From: JAXMHN01 sp964578605
GTDB lineage: Bacteria; Verrucomicrobiota; Verrucomicrobiia; Limisphaerales; SIBE01
NCBI GenBank assembly: GCA_964578605.1
Contig: CAZODO010000087.1
Span: forward strand, 1-26,386
Reading direction: 5' to 3'
Length of the DNA: 26,386 nt
The notes below the pieces were generated by a model. The model was not told the DNA's origin. It was given only the letters and a program-made list of their open reading frames with translations, and searched no databases. The first letter of the stretch is position 1. Every line of letters starts with the position of its first letter. The translations under genes and the position numbers were made by a program. This document shows positions 16,180 to 24,528 of the stretch, piece by piece.

Positions 16180-17550
16180 CTAGCCCTCAAAATTCGCCCG
16201 CGCCACCCGCAACACATTTCCTCCAACGATCTTCCGGATGTCGTCGTCCTTGAGGCCTCGCTGGATCATGCCCACGGTGAACAGCGGCCAGTTGGTCCAG
16301 GCCAGGCTCGCCTCGGCGTGCGAGGCGGGCTGGCCGGACTCCGGCGGCCAGAGTTGTTCCCAGCGCGCCCCCGGCAGCGCCAACGCAGATCCACCACTAG
16401 CCCGCTTGGGAACCTTGTCGCGCTCGACTTCCTCGTGGCGCGAGACGTAGCTCACGTCGGTGCCGATAGCAACATGCTCGGCCCCGAACTTCTTGACGAT
16501 GTATTCGATGTGGTTGAGAAATACAGCGATGTCCCCCGCGCCGCCGAGGAAGCGCGGGATGCAGCAAACGCCCGCCAGCCCGTCCGTGTCGCAGATGGCG
16601 CGGATGACTTCGTCGGGTTTGCTGCGGATGTGACGGTGCAGCGCTGCGGCCGTCGTGTGGCTGGCGACCATCGGTTTCCTGGAAGCCCTCGCGGCTTCGA
16701 GGCTCGTGCGCCAGCCGGAATGTGCCACGTCCACAATCACGCCGACGCGGTTCATCTCCTGGATGGCCGCGCGGCCAAAATCACTCAACCCTCCGCCGCT
16801 TGGCTCACCGCAGCCGTCGCCCAGTGGATTGCGGCGGTTGTAAGTCAGGTGCATCATCCGAATGCCGAGCTGGTGGAAGATGCGGATGAAACCCAGTTCG
16901 TCGCGCACGTTAGTCCATTGCTGTGGCAGCGGCACGCCGTTGCCAGAGAAATAGAGGCAAAGCTTGCCTTGCTTCTTTGCGGTGATGATATCGTCGGGTT
17001 TCACCGCCTTGAACAGCTCGTCGCGCATCACATCGGTCGTAAAGGTGAACCTGGCGAGCCGCTTCAAAAGCCGCAACGGGTCGTTGCCCTCCTCGCCGGC
17101 GTTCTGGAAGATGCACGTGACGCCCGCTGCCCGGAACGTTTCGAGAAACTCCTTCCGCTCCGCCGCGTTGATTGCGCAACGCGTCATAGACATCTCCTCC
17201 CGCAAGTCCACCAGTTCGGAATCTGACGCCCCTGCCTCGACCGCCGCGCGGAACGCATCCCCGTCCACCGCGCACCGTGGCGCAAAACCGTAGGATTCGA
17301 ACACGAGCGAGTTGGCGTGCAGTTCAAGTCCGTGATCCAATTCTTTCTGGCTTGGTTTCAGCACGGCCAACGCGACTTCGCGAGCCTTCTGAATCTTCTC
17401 ATTCGGCGGCGACAACGGTGATGGGGCGGAGGCAGCAGCCTGCTCGGCGTGGATACGGAAACCACTTGATGCGCCGAGCGCCAAGAGGCCGGCGGAGGTT
17501 TTCAGGAAGTGTCGTCGCGTGGCCCGGGGAAGCTGGTTGTTGGTGATCAT
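16180..17550 (-). CDS. Tat-exported membrane-dipeptidase-like protein (peptidase M19)
   Basis: The 456-residue protein has a twin-arginine signal (ATRRHFLKTSAGLLALG, Arg12-Arg13) and a peptidase M19 (renal dipeptidase) TIM barrel. Visible family landmarks are MMHLTYNRRN (His234), VDVAHSG (His277), SHT at 298-300 and AIGTDVS (Asp365). The usual first metal motif His-x-Asp appears as His78-Ala-Asn80, and the bridging Glu of the EGGH segment is not evident; the matching stretch reads YFSGNGVPL. Activity on dipeptides is therefore uncertain. The gene starts 53 bases after the end of the deacetylase-like gene on the same strand, so the two are probably co-transcribed. Confidence 0.85.
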   Translation of the reverse strand: MITNNQLPRATRRHFLKTSAGLLALGASSGFRIHAEQAAASAPSPLSPPNEKIQKAREVALAVLKPSQKELDHGLELHANSLVFESYGFAPRCAVDGDAFRAAVEAGASDSELVDLREEMSMTRCAINAAERKEFLETFRAAGVTCIFQNAGEEGNDPLRLLKRLARFTFTTDVMRDELFKAVKPDDIITAKKQGKLCLYFSGNGVPLPQQWTNVRDELGFIRIFHQLGIRMMHLTYNRRNPLGDGCGEPSGGGLSDFGRAAIQEMNRVGVIVDVAHSGWRTSLEAARASRKPMVASHTTAAALHRHIRSKPDEVIRAICDTDGLAGVCCIPRFLGGAGDIAVFLNHIEYIVKKFGAEHVAIGTDVSYVSRHEEVERDKVPKRASGGSALALPGARWEQLWPPESGQPASHAEASLAWTNWPLFTVGMIQRGLKDDDIRKIVGGNVLRVARANFEG

Positions 17551-17603
17551 GTGAGTCGTTTCTGAGTATGGGTTTTAGCCGGGTGTTTGAGTTGCGCCGC
17601 AGC

Positions 17604-18797
17604 TCACTCCGCTCCGCCCAGCAGGCCTTCATGGAAGAAGACCGGTTGGTAGCGGTGGTCGGCGGCCCAGCGAATCGCAGCTTCGACTCGTTGCGGGTGA
17701 TCGGGGACATAGCCGGAATAGAACGGCCAAAAGTACTGCTCGTGCGTGAGCAGGTTGACGGTCTCTTTGGGATCGGGTCCACCGGCCAGCGGATCCAACA
17801 CCCCCGCCACCTGATCGACCGGTGTCGCGTTGCAGACAATCGCATCCCGAACGAAAATGATTCCCAGGTCAAAATCCATCAGCCGGTCGTGCTTGGAGAT
17901 ATACTCCGAACGGCGATCGTCCAGGTGGTAGTTGATGTCCCAGCGGCCGTTGCTCGGCCGGAAATACCCGCTGAGCACGCGCACCCCGCGTTGGGCCAGC
18001 GCTTTGAGCGCGTCCGGGCACGCCATGGACCAGTGGAGGTTGGTGGGCGGCGCAAAGGTGTCCGCCCCCGCAAAGCGCCGGATTTGTTCGGCTACCAGGT
18101 CGTAGTCGGCCAGCAATTTGGACGCCGAGGCCTCTTGATACGGGCGGTCCGGTCGATCGGCATACGCGTGAAAGGCAAGTTTTAGCCACCCTGCGTTGTC
18201 CTTCCACTCGCCCCGGTAGCGGTCGGGAAAGTCCGACAGGTTGAACCCATCCTCGGAAGCGAAGTAAAGGTTCAACGTGAAGCGTGTTTCGTACTTCCTA
18301 TGCCAATCGCGCAGCAGCTTCAGGTAAAAACAATCGAATAGGGAGGAGTACTGCTTTCGCGCAATATCGCGCAGGGAGAAGATGTTATCGTCGATCGCAA
18401 AGTTGTAGCGCGTACGCGAGAACCGGTCCCACAGCACCCGCACCCGATCTTCGCTGCCGGTTGCCGGCGCGCGGGCCACGATCTCGGTGATCTTCTGGCG
18501 CAAAACGACCTCAGAAATGAAGTGGTCGCCTTCGCGGCGCGCCGGCGCCCCGTTGACCACTACCCGCCAGGAAGCCGGGGCTCTTCCCACGACGCGAGTC
18601 GCGAGCCCGCCGTCGCGCGGCTTGCCGTGGTGGTGGTCCAGGATCGCGCCGTTGAACGGTTCCTCGATCTCCACGAGACCGGTCGTTGCGCCCCGTGCCA
18701 CAGTCGGCCCGGCGATGGCTGCCGCGGCGACGCCGGCCACCGAACGCAGAAACTCCCGGCGGTTAGTCTCAGGAAGCAGCAAACTCGAATGATTCAT
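17604..18797 (-). CDS. Tat-exported polysaccharide-deacetylase-like protein
   Basis: The 397-residue product begins with a twin-arginine signal (TNRREFLRSVAGVAAAAIAG, Arg13-Arg14). The region 130-220 resembles a NodB-type barrel: NFAIDDNIFSLRDIA with an Asp-Asp pair at 136-137, TRFTLNLYFASEDGFNLS, and WLKLAFHAYADRPDRPY with His210 in the place of a metal ligand. The C-terminal part (QRGVRVLSGYFRP, LTHEQYFWPFYSG, HPQRVEAAIRWA) fits the same fold. Known relatives remove acetyl groups from sugars, but many of this exported subgroup are uncharacterised. It heads a probable two-gene unit with the M19-like gene. I am confident in export and fold class, less so in reaction. Confidence 0.7.
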   Translation of the reverse strand: MNHSSLLLPETNRREFLRSVAGVAAAAIAGPTVARGATTGLVEIEEPFNGAILDHHHGKPRDGGLATRVVGRAPASWRVVVNGAPARREGDHFISEVVLRQKITEIVARAPATGSEDRVRVLWDRFSRTRYNFAIDDNIFSLRDIARKQYSSLFDCFYLKLLRDWHRKYETRFTLNLYFASEDGFNLSDFPDRYRGEWKDNAGWLKLAFHAYADRPDRPYQEASASKLLADYDLVAEQIRRFAGADTFAPPTNLHWSMACPDALKALAQRGVRVLSGYFRPSNGRWDINYHLDDRRSEYISKHDRLMDFDLGIIFVRDAIVCNATPVDQVAGVLDPLAGGPDPKETVNLLTHEQYFWPFYSGYVPDHPQRVEAAIRWAADHRYQPVFFHEGLLGGAE

Positions 18798-19063
18798 ACT
18801 GGGTTGTTGAACCGTCGGCAGAGTGTGAGGCGAATGGTCATGGATGGGCCTGCGGCGGTCAAGTGTCCAGGCGTCTTCGTTCCTGATCGGCGCTCACGCA
18901 CGCTGATGTGGTCATTGGCAGCCGCGTGCAGGCCAGAGCCGAATTCAGGTCCCGGCTGGCTTTGCCTTGAGTTTTCATTCTGAGCGAGAAGAATCCATCG
19001 AGGCCTTTATGAGCACGGTGCTCGACCATTTCAGAGGAACGGAGTGGGTATGCTCGAAATCCT

Positions 19064-19666
19064 ATGAGAACGACCAGATCGCAACGCAGTGTTGATACCC
19101 GCCGCCTTGAAACGCGGCAAACCGACTTGCCACCACAGGTGACGAAGCTGGCGAAGTTGGTCGATGAGTTGCGAGGCGGGGCTTCCTTCATGATTACTCG
19201 GCTAACCGTGCTCAAGACGCTCTGCCGCGAACCGGCGACAGCTCAGCGGTTCGTGACTTACTTGCAGAAGCGGGCGTTCCCTGATCCGGCTCGCATTGAG
19301 GGTAAGGCCGTTTACAGGACACTGGGCGAAAGAGCCTTGTGCGAGATGTCCGCGCGTGTCGGCGAAGAGCCTCAACGCGCTTCACACGCCGATCTCTTGC
19401 CCCTGCTGCGGGAGATTGAGGGGCAGCAGCAGGAGTTCAAAGGTTCGCAGTGGGGTCCGATCCGGATCATACGGAGCAACGACTTGCTCCTGATCGAGGA
19501 TGCATTGCGGTGTTTTGTCGAAGAGTGGAACGCTCCGTACTGGGCTTACCAAACGGCGCGCCAACACGCGGAGAGATATGATTCACGCTACGGAACGGGT
19601 CTGATCCCGGATTCTGCCGATGCCGTTCAGGACATCGTGGACGTCTGGCTAGAACTCAGTGTTTAG
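19064..19666 (+). CDS. Hypothetical protein, 200 residues
   Basis: I do not recognise the family. The protein has no signal peptide or membrane segment and is rich in charged, predicted helical stretches (LPPQVTKLAKLVDELR, ITRLTVLKTLCREPATAQRF, REIEGQQQEFKG). The composition is even throughout and the frame is clean, which argues for a real gene. It ends 97 bases before the convergent end of the sigma-like gene. The two might belong to one accessory module, since neither resembles the exported enzymes around them. The 266 bases upstream (18798-19063) hold nothing I can name. Confidence 0.65.
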   Translation: MRTTRSQRSVDTRRLETRQTDLPPQVTKLAKLVDELRGGASFMITRLTVLKTLCREPATAQRFVTYLQKRAFPDPARIEGKAVYRTLGERALCEMSARVGEEPQRASHADLLPLLREIEGQQQEFKGSQWGPIRIIRSNDLLLIEDALRCFVEEWNAPYWAYQTARQHAERYDSRYGTGLIPDSADAVQDIVDVWLELSV

Positions 19667-19763
19667 CCGCGCTTCTACCCAAATCAGCGGCTCCTGTCCG
19701 ATTCCACTTCATCTTGACCCAATGGCTAAGGAAAAGGACTCCCGTCCCTTTCCCTGTTCGCTT

Positions 19764-20438
19764 TTAGGCCGCCCGCCGCTCCGCCCGGCAGGCGAGCCGT
19801 TCCCGGATAGCGTGCAGGGTGTTCGTCCAGGACGGTTCGCGTTGCACCTGCTTGAGGATGTCTTCACCCAGGTGCTCCCGGATCAACCGGCCAAGGCGCT
19901 GCTTGCGATCCTGCAGAGCCGATCGGCTCCGCTTGAGCCGGGAGACGAGCAGCGTCAATTCGCGGCCTTCAACGAGCGCAACCAGGATTGCCTTCGCGGT
20001 CCGGTCCAGTGAGCCGATCACCGCTGCCCAGTCCAAGCGCCGGGCAGCAGTGGTGGCCGGGTCGTCCACGGGAGCGGCCAGGCAATAGTGCAACGTGAGT
20101 GTTTCTCCGTGTTCATCGTCGGAGATCGGTTCGTCCAACGATTGCAGGCGGGCGTGCCCGCTCAACTGGGCCGCCGGGTGGAGCACGTCGTTCTTCTTGA
20201 ACCCGGTGCTCCGGCGTCCGGAGCGGAGCGCCAGGATGACGTAATAGGCGATGTTGCCCGCGCTAACCTTCTTGCCGACCCTTTGAGTGCCCTGGAGGAG
20301 GCTGAGGGCAATGGCAAGGCCATCCTGGAGGAGTTCTTCGGGATCGTCTGGCCCAACGATTGGGATGGTCTTCGGAATGGCCGCTCGTAATCGTGGTGCG
20401 ACTTCGTGGAGCAGAAGCGTTTCTGTTTTGCGGTTCAT
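19764..20438 (-). CDS. Sigma-70-like regulator (divergent)
   Basis: The 224-residue protein has the layout of a small sigma factor, though weakly. GPDDPEELLQDGLAIALSLL (29-48) resembles region 2, NIAYYVILALRSGRRSTG (62-79) the following core-binding helix, and LQSLDEPISDDEHGETL (98-114) the acidic linker typical of sigma factors. LDWAAVIGSLDRTAKAILVA through SALQDRKQRLGRLIREHL (136-190) would be region 4 with a helix-turn-helix. It lacks a signal and should be cytoplasmic. It could instead be another DNA-binding regulator from a mobile element. A strong hairpin sits 30 bases upstream of its start. Confidence 0.5.
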   Translation of the reverse strand: MNRKTETLLLHEVAPRLRAAIPKTIPIVGPDDPEELLQDGLAIALSLLQGTQRVGKKVSAGNIAYYVILALRSGRRSTGFKKNDVLHPAAQLSGHARLQSLDEPISDDEHGETLTLHYCLAAPVDDPATTAARRLDWAAVIGSLDRTAKAILVALVEGRELTLLVSRLKRSRSALQDRKQRLGRLIREHLGEDILKQVQREPSWTNTLHAIRERLACRAERRAA

Positions 20439-20467
20439 GGGAGGGATCTATCGAGTGGTTGAAACGC

Positions 20468-20504
20468 AAAAGGCCCCAGCGCGTGGTTAGCACTGGGGCC
20501 TTTT
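20468..20504. terminator. Bidirectional terminator-like hairpin
   Basis: Two perfect 12-bp arms (aaaaggccccag at 20468-20479 and ctggggcctttt at 20493-20504) flank a 13-base loop. The stem is GC-rich and ends in A4 on one side and T4 on the other, the shape of an intrinsic terminator usable from either strand. It lies upstream of the sigma-like gene (minus) and downstream, on the same strand, of the glycoside hydrolase at 20703-22235, so it most likely ends that transcript. Confidence 0.75.
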
Positions 20505-20702
20505 GATCGAAGCTGGCGAACTGTCCGGAAGGATCAGTCGTCAGGCTTCAAAGCTGGAAATTCTGTGAATGCGGCTCGGGCAGGGGAGAAGGAGGTGGTG
20601 GGAACGGCTATGGTCTCACCGAAGGTTTATAGCGCGGGTTTGATGGCCGTTGCGCGCTCCCGCGACCCGGCATGGAGGCGCTCCGAACATGGCCGCACAA
20701 AT

Positions 20703-22235
20703 TCAGTCCGTAATGATTCCTGGCCGTGTGTGGGCCCGATGGAAAGTCGAGAAGATCGTTAAGCTCAGGGGTGGCAGGGTTGTGTCGAATTCTCCCGCGG
20801 CCAGATGCACTTTGGCGATCGGATCGATCCGCAAGGTCGGCTGGTCACGCTGGGCCGCTGTGACCTGATATTTGGACAACGCTCGTTCGGGCGCATGCCG
20901 TATGGCAAAGTGCGTCCGCCACGCGCGCGGCGCATCGTTGACGATGACCCAGGTTAGCCCGCCTTTAGGGCTCCGGAGCGCCGCCGCGAAGACTCGATTG
21001 GTTCCGTCGATCTGCCCGCCAGTCCGCTCGCAGGCGAGCACCGCGGAATGCTTGGCGGTGAGCCGAGAAACCAGCCCAAAGACAAAGTAGGAGTTCGGCT
21101 TCGCGGTAAACTCCTTGCGGAGCGATTGGCTCTGCTCGTCCCAGGTCGCAATCATTTCCCAGTGGCCGTCCAGGTCTCCGCGGTTAGTGAAGCTCCAGCG
21201 GTTGAAGCCATCCACGCCCAAGTTCAGCCCCCTCACCACCAACTCCGCGTCCTTGATGGCAGCTTCAAACGTGCTGGGACCAGGATGGCTTCCTCCCCAA
21301 CCAAAAGCCATCGTGCCCAATTCCGATAGGAACAATGGTTTGCCGCGCTCGTGAGCCCAGTTTGCCCAGGTTGTCAGCCGCTGCTCCGCCACGGCTAGCG
21401 GATAGCCGTTAGTGGCCTGCCAATCGAAGTGGGCATAGTACGAGTGCAGGTCATAGGCGCCGATGAACGAGTCAAAGTCAATTTCGCCTGGTTTCAGCTC
21501 GGGCAAGTCCGTCTTATCAGGCCCGCTTAGCGGAACAGAAATGCCTTTGCGGTCCAGGGCCTGGCGCACCGCGGCGAGCCCTTCCCGAAGCGACATCGAT
21601 TCATTCGGTGGTCGCTGCCACCACGACCAATCATAGCCCGGCTCGTTGTTGATACAGAGCCAGCGGATGCAGGTGTAATGCTTGGTCCTGATCAAGTGCT
21701 CCATGAGCGCCGCCAACCCATCGGCAAACTCCGGCATCGAATACGGCCCGCTGTGGACGCGCTTGACGGCATCGCCCCGGAACTCCGGCCAGGCATTCCA
21801 ATCCACGTTGCCCCACATCTGCTGCAGGAACACATCCACGTGGCGTCGCTCACACCAATCCAGGATCCGGTACAAGATGCGCATCTCCGGGGAATCCCAC
21901 GTGAACTGGCCCCGCTCGGGCTCGTAGATCCGCTGTTCCAACTCGACTCGGCAGAAGTCGAGACCCAACCACTCTGCGTGCCGGTAGATCTGTCGCCAGG
22001 CACGACCGTTTTCGGCGGGAGGATAGCCTCCCCAGCCGCTGCCGCCGTGGGAACGGCCGTTCACCACCGGGATAGGCGTTTCAATGGCATGCCAGGAAGC
22101 GCCGATCCCGCCACGCATCACATGCCTGACCTGCGCGCAATCCAGTGAGATGGTCAACTCCGCATCATTGCCCGAAGCCTGGATTGGCAGCAGTGTCAAC
22201 CCCAGTAGGAGTTGAATGAAGCGTCGTCTTTTCAT
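20703..22235 (-). CDS. Exported clan-A (TIM-barrel) glycoside hydrolase
   Basis: Starting at the ATG at 22235, which places the signal MKRRRFIQLLLGLTLLPIQA at the N-terminus, the product is 510 residues. The frame is open 26 codons further upstream without a signal. The Arg-rich start is compatible with Tat export. The barrel shows the two catalytic glutamates of clan A: Glu198 in CINNEPG (acid/base, after a strand) and Glu305 in LFLSELGTMAFG (nucleophile). GRAWRQIYRHAEWLGLDFCRVELEQ and DAYDLHSYYAHF-like segments fit GH5, GH30 or GH39 relatives, and a C-terminal beta-domain follows (SYFVFGLVSRL, FAAALRSPKGGLTWVIVND). The exact family and substrate cannot be settled by eye. The hairpin at 20468-20504 probably ends its transcript. 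Confidence 0.8.
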   Translation of the reverse strand: MKRRRFIQLLLGLTLLPIQASGNDAELTISLDCAQVRHVMRGGIGASWHAIETPIPVVNGRSHGGSGWGGYPPAENGRAWRQIYRHAEWLGLDFCRVELEQRIYEPERGQFTWDSPEMRILYRILDWCERRHVDVFLQQMWGNVDWNAWPEFRGDAVKRVHSGPYSMPEFADGLAALMEHLIRTKHYTCIRWLCINNEPGYDWSWWQRPPNESMSLREGLAAVRQALDRKGISVPLSGPDKTDLPELKPGEIDFDSFIGAYDLHSYYAHFDWQATNGYPLAVAEQRLTTWANWAHERGKPLFLSELGTMAFGWGGSHPGPSTFEAAIKDAELVVRGLNLGVDGFNRWSFTNRGDLDGHWEMIATWDEQSQSLRKEFTAKPNSYFVFGLVSRLTAKHSAVLACERTGGQIDGTNRVFAAALRSPKGGLTWVIVNDAPRAWRTHFAIRHAPERALSKYQVTAAQRDQPTLRIDPIAKVHLAAGEFDTTLPPLSLTIFSTFHRAHTRPGIITD

Positions 22236-22318
22236 GGTGGATGGCCGTACTCTGGCAGGACATCCCCAAGACTCGCAAGAGAATCCAACGCCGGGTGAGT
22301 TCAGCAGGCGCATTCAGT

Positions 22319-22453
22319 ATGGTCGTCGCAGGCGACACGTCGCAGGTTCTGGGCAGAAACGCGCTGGGCGAACCTATCATTGACACCCCCGCCATTTCCG
22401 ACGACAAGCTCTACATGCGCACCGCTGGCCACCTCTGGGCGTTTGGGAAGTGA
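22319..22453 (+). pseudogene. C-terminal stub of a PQQ-like beta-propeller protein
   Basis: Some 45 codons read VVAGDTSQVLGRNALGEPII, DTPAISDDKLYMRTAGHLWA and FGK before a stop. This is the final blade of an outer-membrane or exported PQQ-binding-like beta-propeller (compare the usual 'LG...ATPAIA.GRLY.RT..HLYCIG' ending). The remaining blades are missing; the DNA to the left is the start region of the glycoside hydrolase. The 159 bases between this stub and the carbon-nitrogen hydrolase gene show nothing distinctive. Confidence 0.7.
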
Positions 22454-22612
22454 ATCGGGTGGCTGGGGCGGTTCGACCGGTCCCCCGACTCCGGAGGTGC
22501 TTCAACTGAGGGGCCCGTCAGGGCACATTGGCGAACGGGAAAACGACAAGAACCACCGGGCCATTCAAGGGGTTCTTTATGCGCAGCGCCGAATCTGGTA
22601 TTTGCACGATCC

Positions 22613-23647
22613 ATGATCCCGACTTCAAGCGAACTACCTTCACGAGTCACACGGCGAGAGGCTATCAAAAGGGCGGCAGGGGTTGCCGGTCTTGCTGCGC
22701 TAGCACAACTTCCCAGTGGCCGCGATTCGAACGCTGCTCAAGTTCCTTCGGTTCAATCGGCAACCGGGAATGCACCCGGCCAGGATGCGGAACACGGACA
22801 AAAACTTCGGATCGCCACGTGCCAGTTTCCGGTCAGCGGGAATCCGGTCGAGAACGCGAAATACATCCGGGACTTCATGCTCAAGGCGGCCGGGGGAGGA
22901 GCGCACCTGCTGCACACGTCGGAGGCTTGCCTGTCGGGATATGCGGGGATCGATGTCCCATCGGCCAGCCACTATGACTGGGACGCAATCCGCAAGGAAA
23001 CGACCGGATTGCGGCAGCTGGCCAAAGACCTGAAACTATGGCTGGTGCTCGGCTCAGTTCATTTTCTGGACGAGAAAACTAAGCCCACCAACTGCCTCTA
23101 CCTCATCGACACGGAAGGCAAGATAGCCGACCGCTACGACAAGTGCTTTTGTACCGGGGGCGACCAGAAACATTACTCGGTCGGCGACCGTCTCGTGGCG
23201 CGCGACATCCGGGGAGTCAGGATTGGCCTGGCCATCTGCTACGACATTTGCTGGCCGCAGCTTTACATCGCCTACCGGGAGAAGGGCGCGACCGTGATGG
23301 TTCACTCATTTCACAATGCGAGGTCCAAGGGGCCAAACTGCCTGGACACGCTCAACATCCACCAGGTCCCCACCCGATGCGCTGATAACCGCATGTGGGC
23401 CGTGTGCAACAACTCCTCTCAGCCGTATTCGCATTGGGGATCGCTTATTGCCCGGCCCGATGCCACGATTCCCAAGCGGCTGGAAATCAATCAGCCCGGC
23501 ATGTTGATACACGATTTCCCAGACGGGTTGTCCGAGGGCGGCTGGTATCACAACTTCAAGCCCATGCAGAAGCGAGAGGATGAGATCTTGTGCTGGGGAA
23601 CATCCGGCAAACACCCGCGACAGATTGACGGCCAAGCTGAGGCGTAG
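22613..23647 (+). CDS. Tat-exported carbon-nitrogen hydrolase (nitrilase superfamily)
   Basis: The 344-residue product opens with a twin-arginine signal (VTRREAIKRAAGVAGLAALA, Arg14-Arg15) and a short Ser/Ala/Gln linker. The nitrilase fold follows with its triad: Glu104 (HTSEACLSGYAG), Lys177 (YDKCFC) and Cys209 (GLAICYDICWPQLY). ADNRMWAVCNNSSQP and a C-terminal tail continue the domain. Substrate branch is unknown; the surroundings of Cys209 differ from the two other members here (CYDLVVPE, CYDGWFPE), so the three are not recent duplicates. A beta-propeller stub lies just upstream on the same strand. The gene probably has its own promoter in the 159-base gap, though I could not identify one. 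Confidence 0.88.
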   Translation: MIPTSSELPSRVTRREAIKRAAGVAGLAALAQLPSGRDSNAAQVPSVQSATGNAPGQDAEHGQKLRIATCQFPVSGNPVENAKYIRDFMLKAAGGGAHLLHTSEACLSGYAGIDVPSASHYDWDAIRKETTGLRQLAKDLKLWLVLGSVHFLDEKTKPTNCLYLIDTEGKIADRYDKCFCTGGDQKHYSVGDRLVARDIRGVRIGLAICYDICWPQLYIAYREKGATVMVHSFHNARSKGPNCLDTLNIHQVPTRCADNRMWAVCNNSSQPYSHWGSLIARPDATIPKRLEINQPGMLIHDFPDGLSEGGWYHNFKPMQKREDEILCWGTSGKHPRQIDGQAEA

Positions 23648-23792
23648 CGGGCGTCAACAATAGCCCGGCGCGCGGTCCAGAAGGCAATGGCAATCGAACC
23701 AAAGGCGCGCCGCAAGAAAGTCACGGTCCAAAGGGCTTCGCGCCCGCCCAACATGGTCGCAACGCTACAAGGACCTCCCGGGCTCAGGCAGA

Positions 23793-24311
23793 TCAGCTTG
23801 ATCCTTGATCCCCTGGCGCGCAGCGGAACCACTCGTCACTTTCCTGAAACCGCGAAGCCATCGCCTCATACTTCCGCCTCATCCTGTAGCTGAATTTCTT
23901 GTCCGAGGCCAAATCCAACAGAGGAGCTTCTGCCAAAGCTTTTGGAAATCGGCCCAGCGCCTTAAGGACTTCGTTCAGGTAGCCTCTCGTCGTGTTCGAT
24001 GATTCGATCCGGTAGAACTCGGACACCAGCACCGACACTGCCTGGCGGCAATGAAAGGCTCCCAACCCCTCCACGACCACCCTGAGCCGCTCCAGGTCGT
24101 CAGCGTAGTAATCCATCAACCCCAGCAAATAAATCCCTGCTTCAATTCTCCCGTTTCGTGCCATGCTTTGCAGAAGCATCACGCCAGAGCGGAACAAGTT
24201 CGGGTCTTGATCAAGGCTCTGCCGCAAGCCGGGCTCAATCGGGAATTTGTTGAGGTCCAGGTAACCTTCTGGCGTTGTCCAAGCCGCGATCTCCTTTGGA
24301 ATCTTCGTCAT
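23793..24311 (-). CDS. Hypothetical alpha-helical protein, possibly HEAT-repeat-like
   Basis: The 172-residue product has no signal or membrane segment and alternates amphipathic helices (FRSGVMLLQSMARNGRIEAG, LERLRVVVEGLGAFHCRQAV, RGYLNEVLKALGRFPKALAE), which suggests a HEAT-like or immunity-protein-like helical fold. I do not recognise a named family. Its ATG overlaps the TGA of the small upstream frame at 24308-24514 (ATGA), a common sign of translational coupling. The 145 bases between its stop and the carbon-nitrogen hydrolase gene hold nothing supported. Confidence 0.65.
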   Translation of the reverse strand: MTKIPKEIAAWTTPEGYLDLNKFPIEPGLRQSLDQDPNLFRSGVMLLQSMARNGRIEAGIYLLGLMDYYADDLERLRVVVEGLGAFHCRQAVSVLVSEFYRIESSNTTRGYLNEVLKALGRFPKALAEAPLLDLASDKKFSYRMRRKYEAMASRFQESDEWFRCAPGDQGSS

Positions 24312-24514
24312 TGTTGATCAGTTGCAGCGGCAAACCGCTTGGTGAGCATTCGGGACGCTGTGATTGCTTCGTTCACAACAAATCTGTTGCTCGATTCGGG
24401 ATACGATTGAAGTTTTTGGACGGTTTTCTTTGGAATCAAGCCCAATCGATTCCCCCGAGAGGACGGCGCGTCCGATGAGCGGCTTGTGGACCGATTAGGT
24501 AGAGCCGTAACCAC
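24308..24514 (-). CDS. Small hypothetical protein, 68 residues
   Basis: The frame runs from ATG at 24514 to a TGA that overlaps the start of the 172-residue gene by four bases. The second half (LIPKKTVQKLQSYPESSNRF, then NEAITASRMLTKRFAAA) is Lys-rich and plausibly helical; the first 25 residues are Ser/Arg-rich and less convincing. It might be the C-terminal remnant of a longer gene or a small coupled partner. I cannot name a family. Confidence 0.4.
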   Translation of the reverse strand: MVTALPNRSTSRSSDAPSSRGNRLGLIPKKTVQKLQSYPESSNRFVVNEAITASRMLTKRFAAATDQQ

Positions 24515-24528
24515 AATCCAGTCCTCGG

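Noticed and set aside
16018..17226. 402-codon plus-strand frame opposite the M19-like gene
   Set aside because: It has no recognisable protein features and lies fully over a gene with Tat signal and family motifs. The same applies to the plus-strand frame at 12408-13340.
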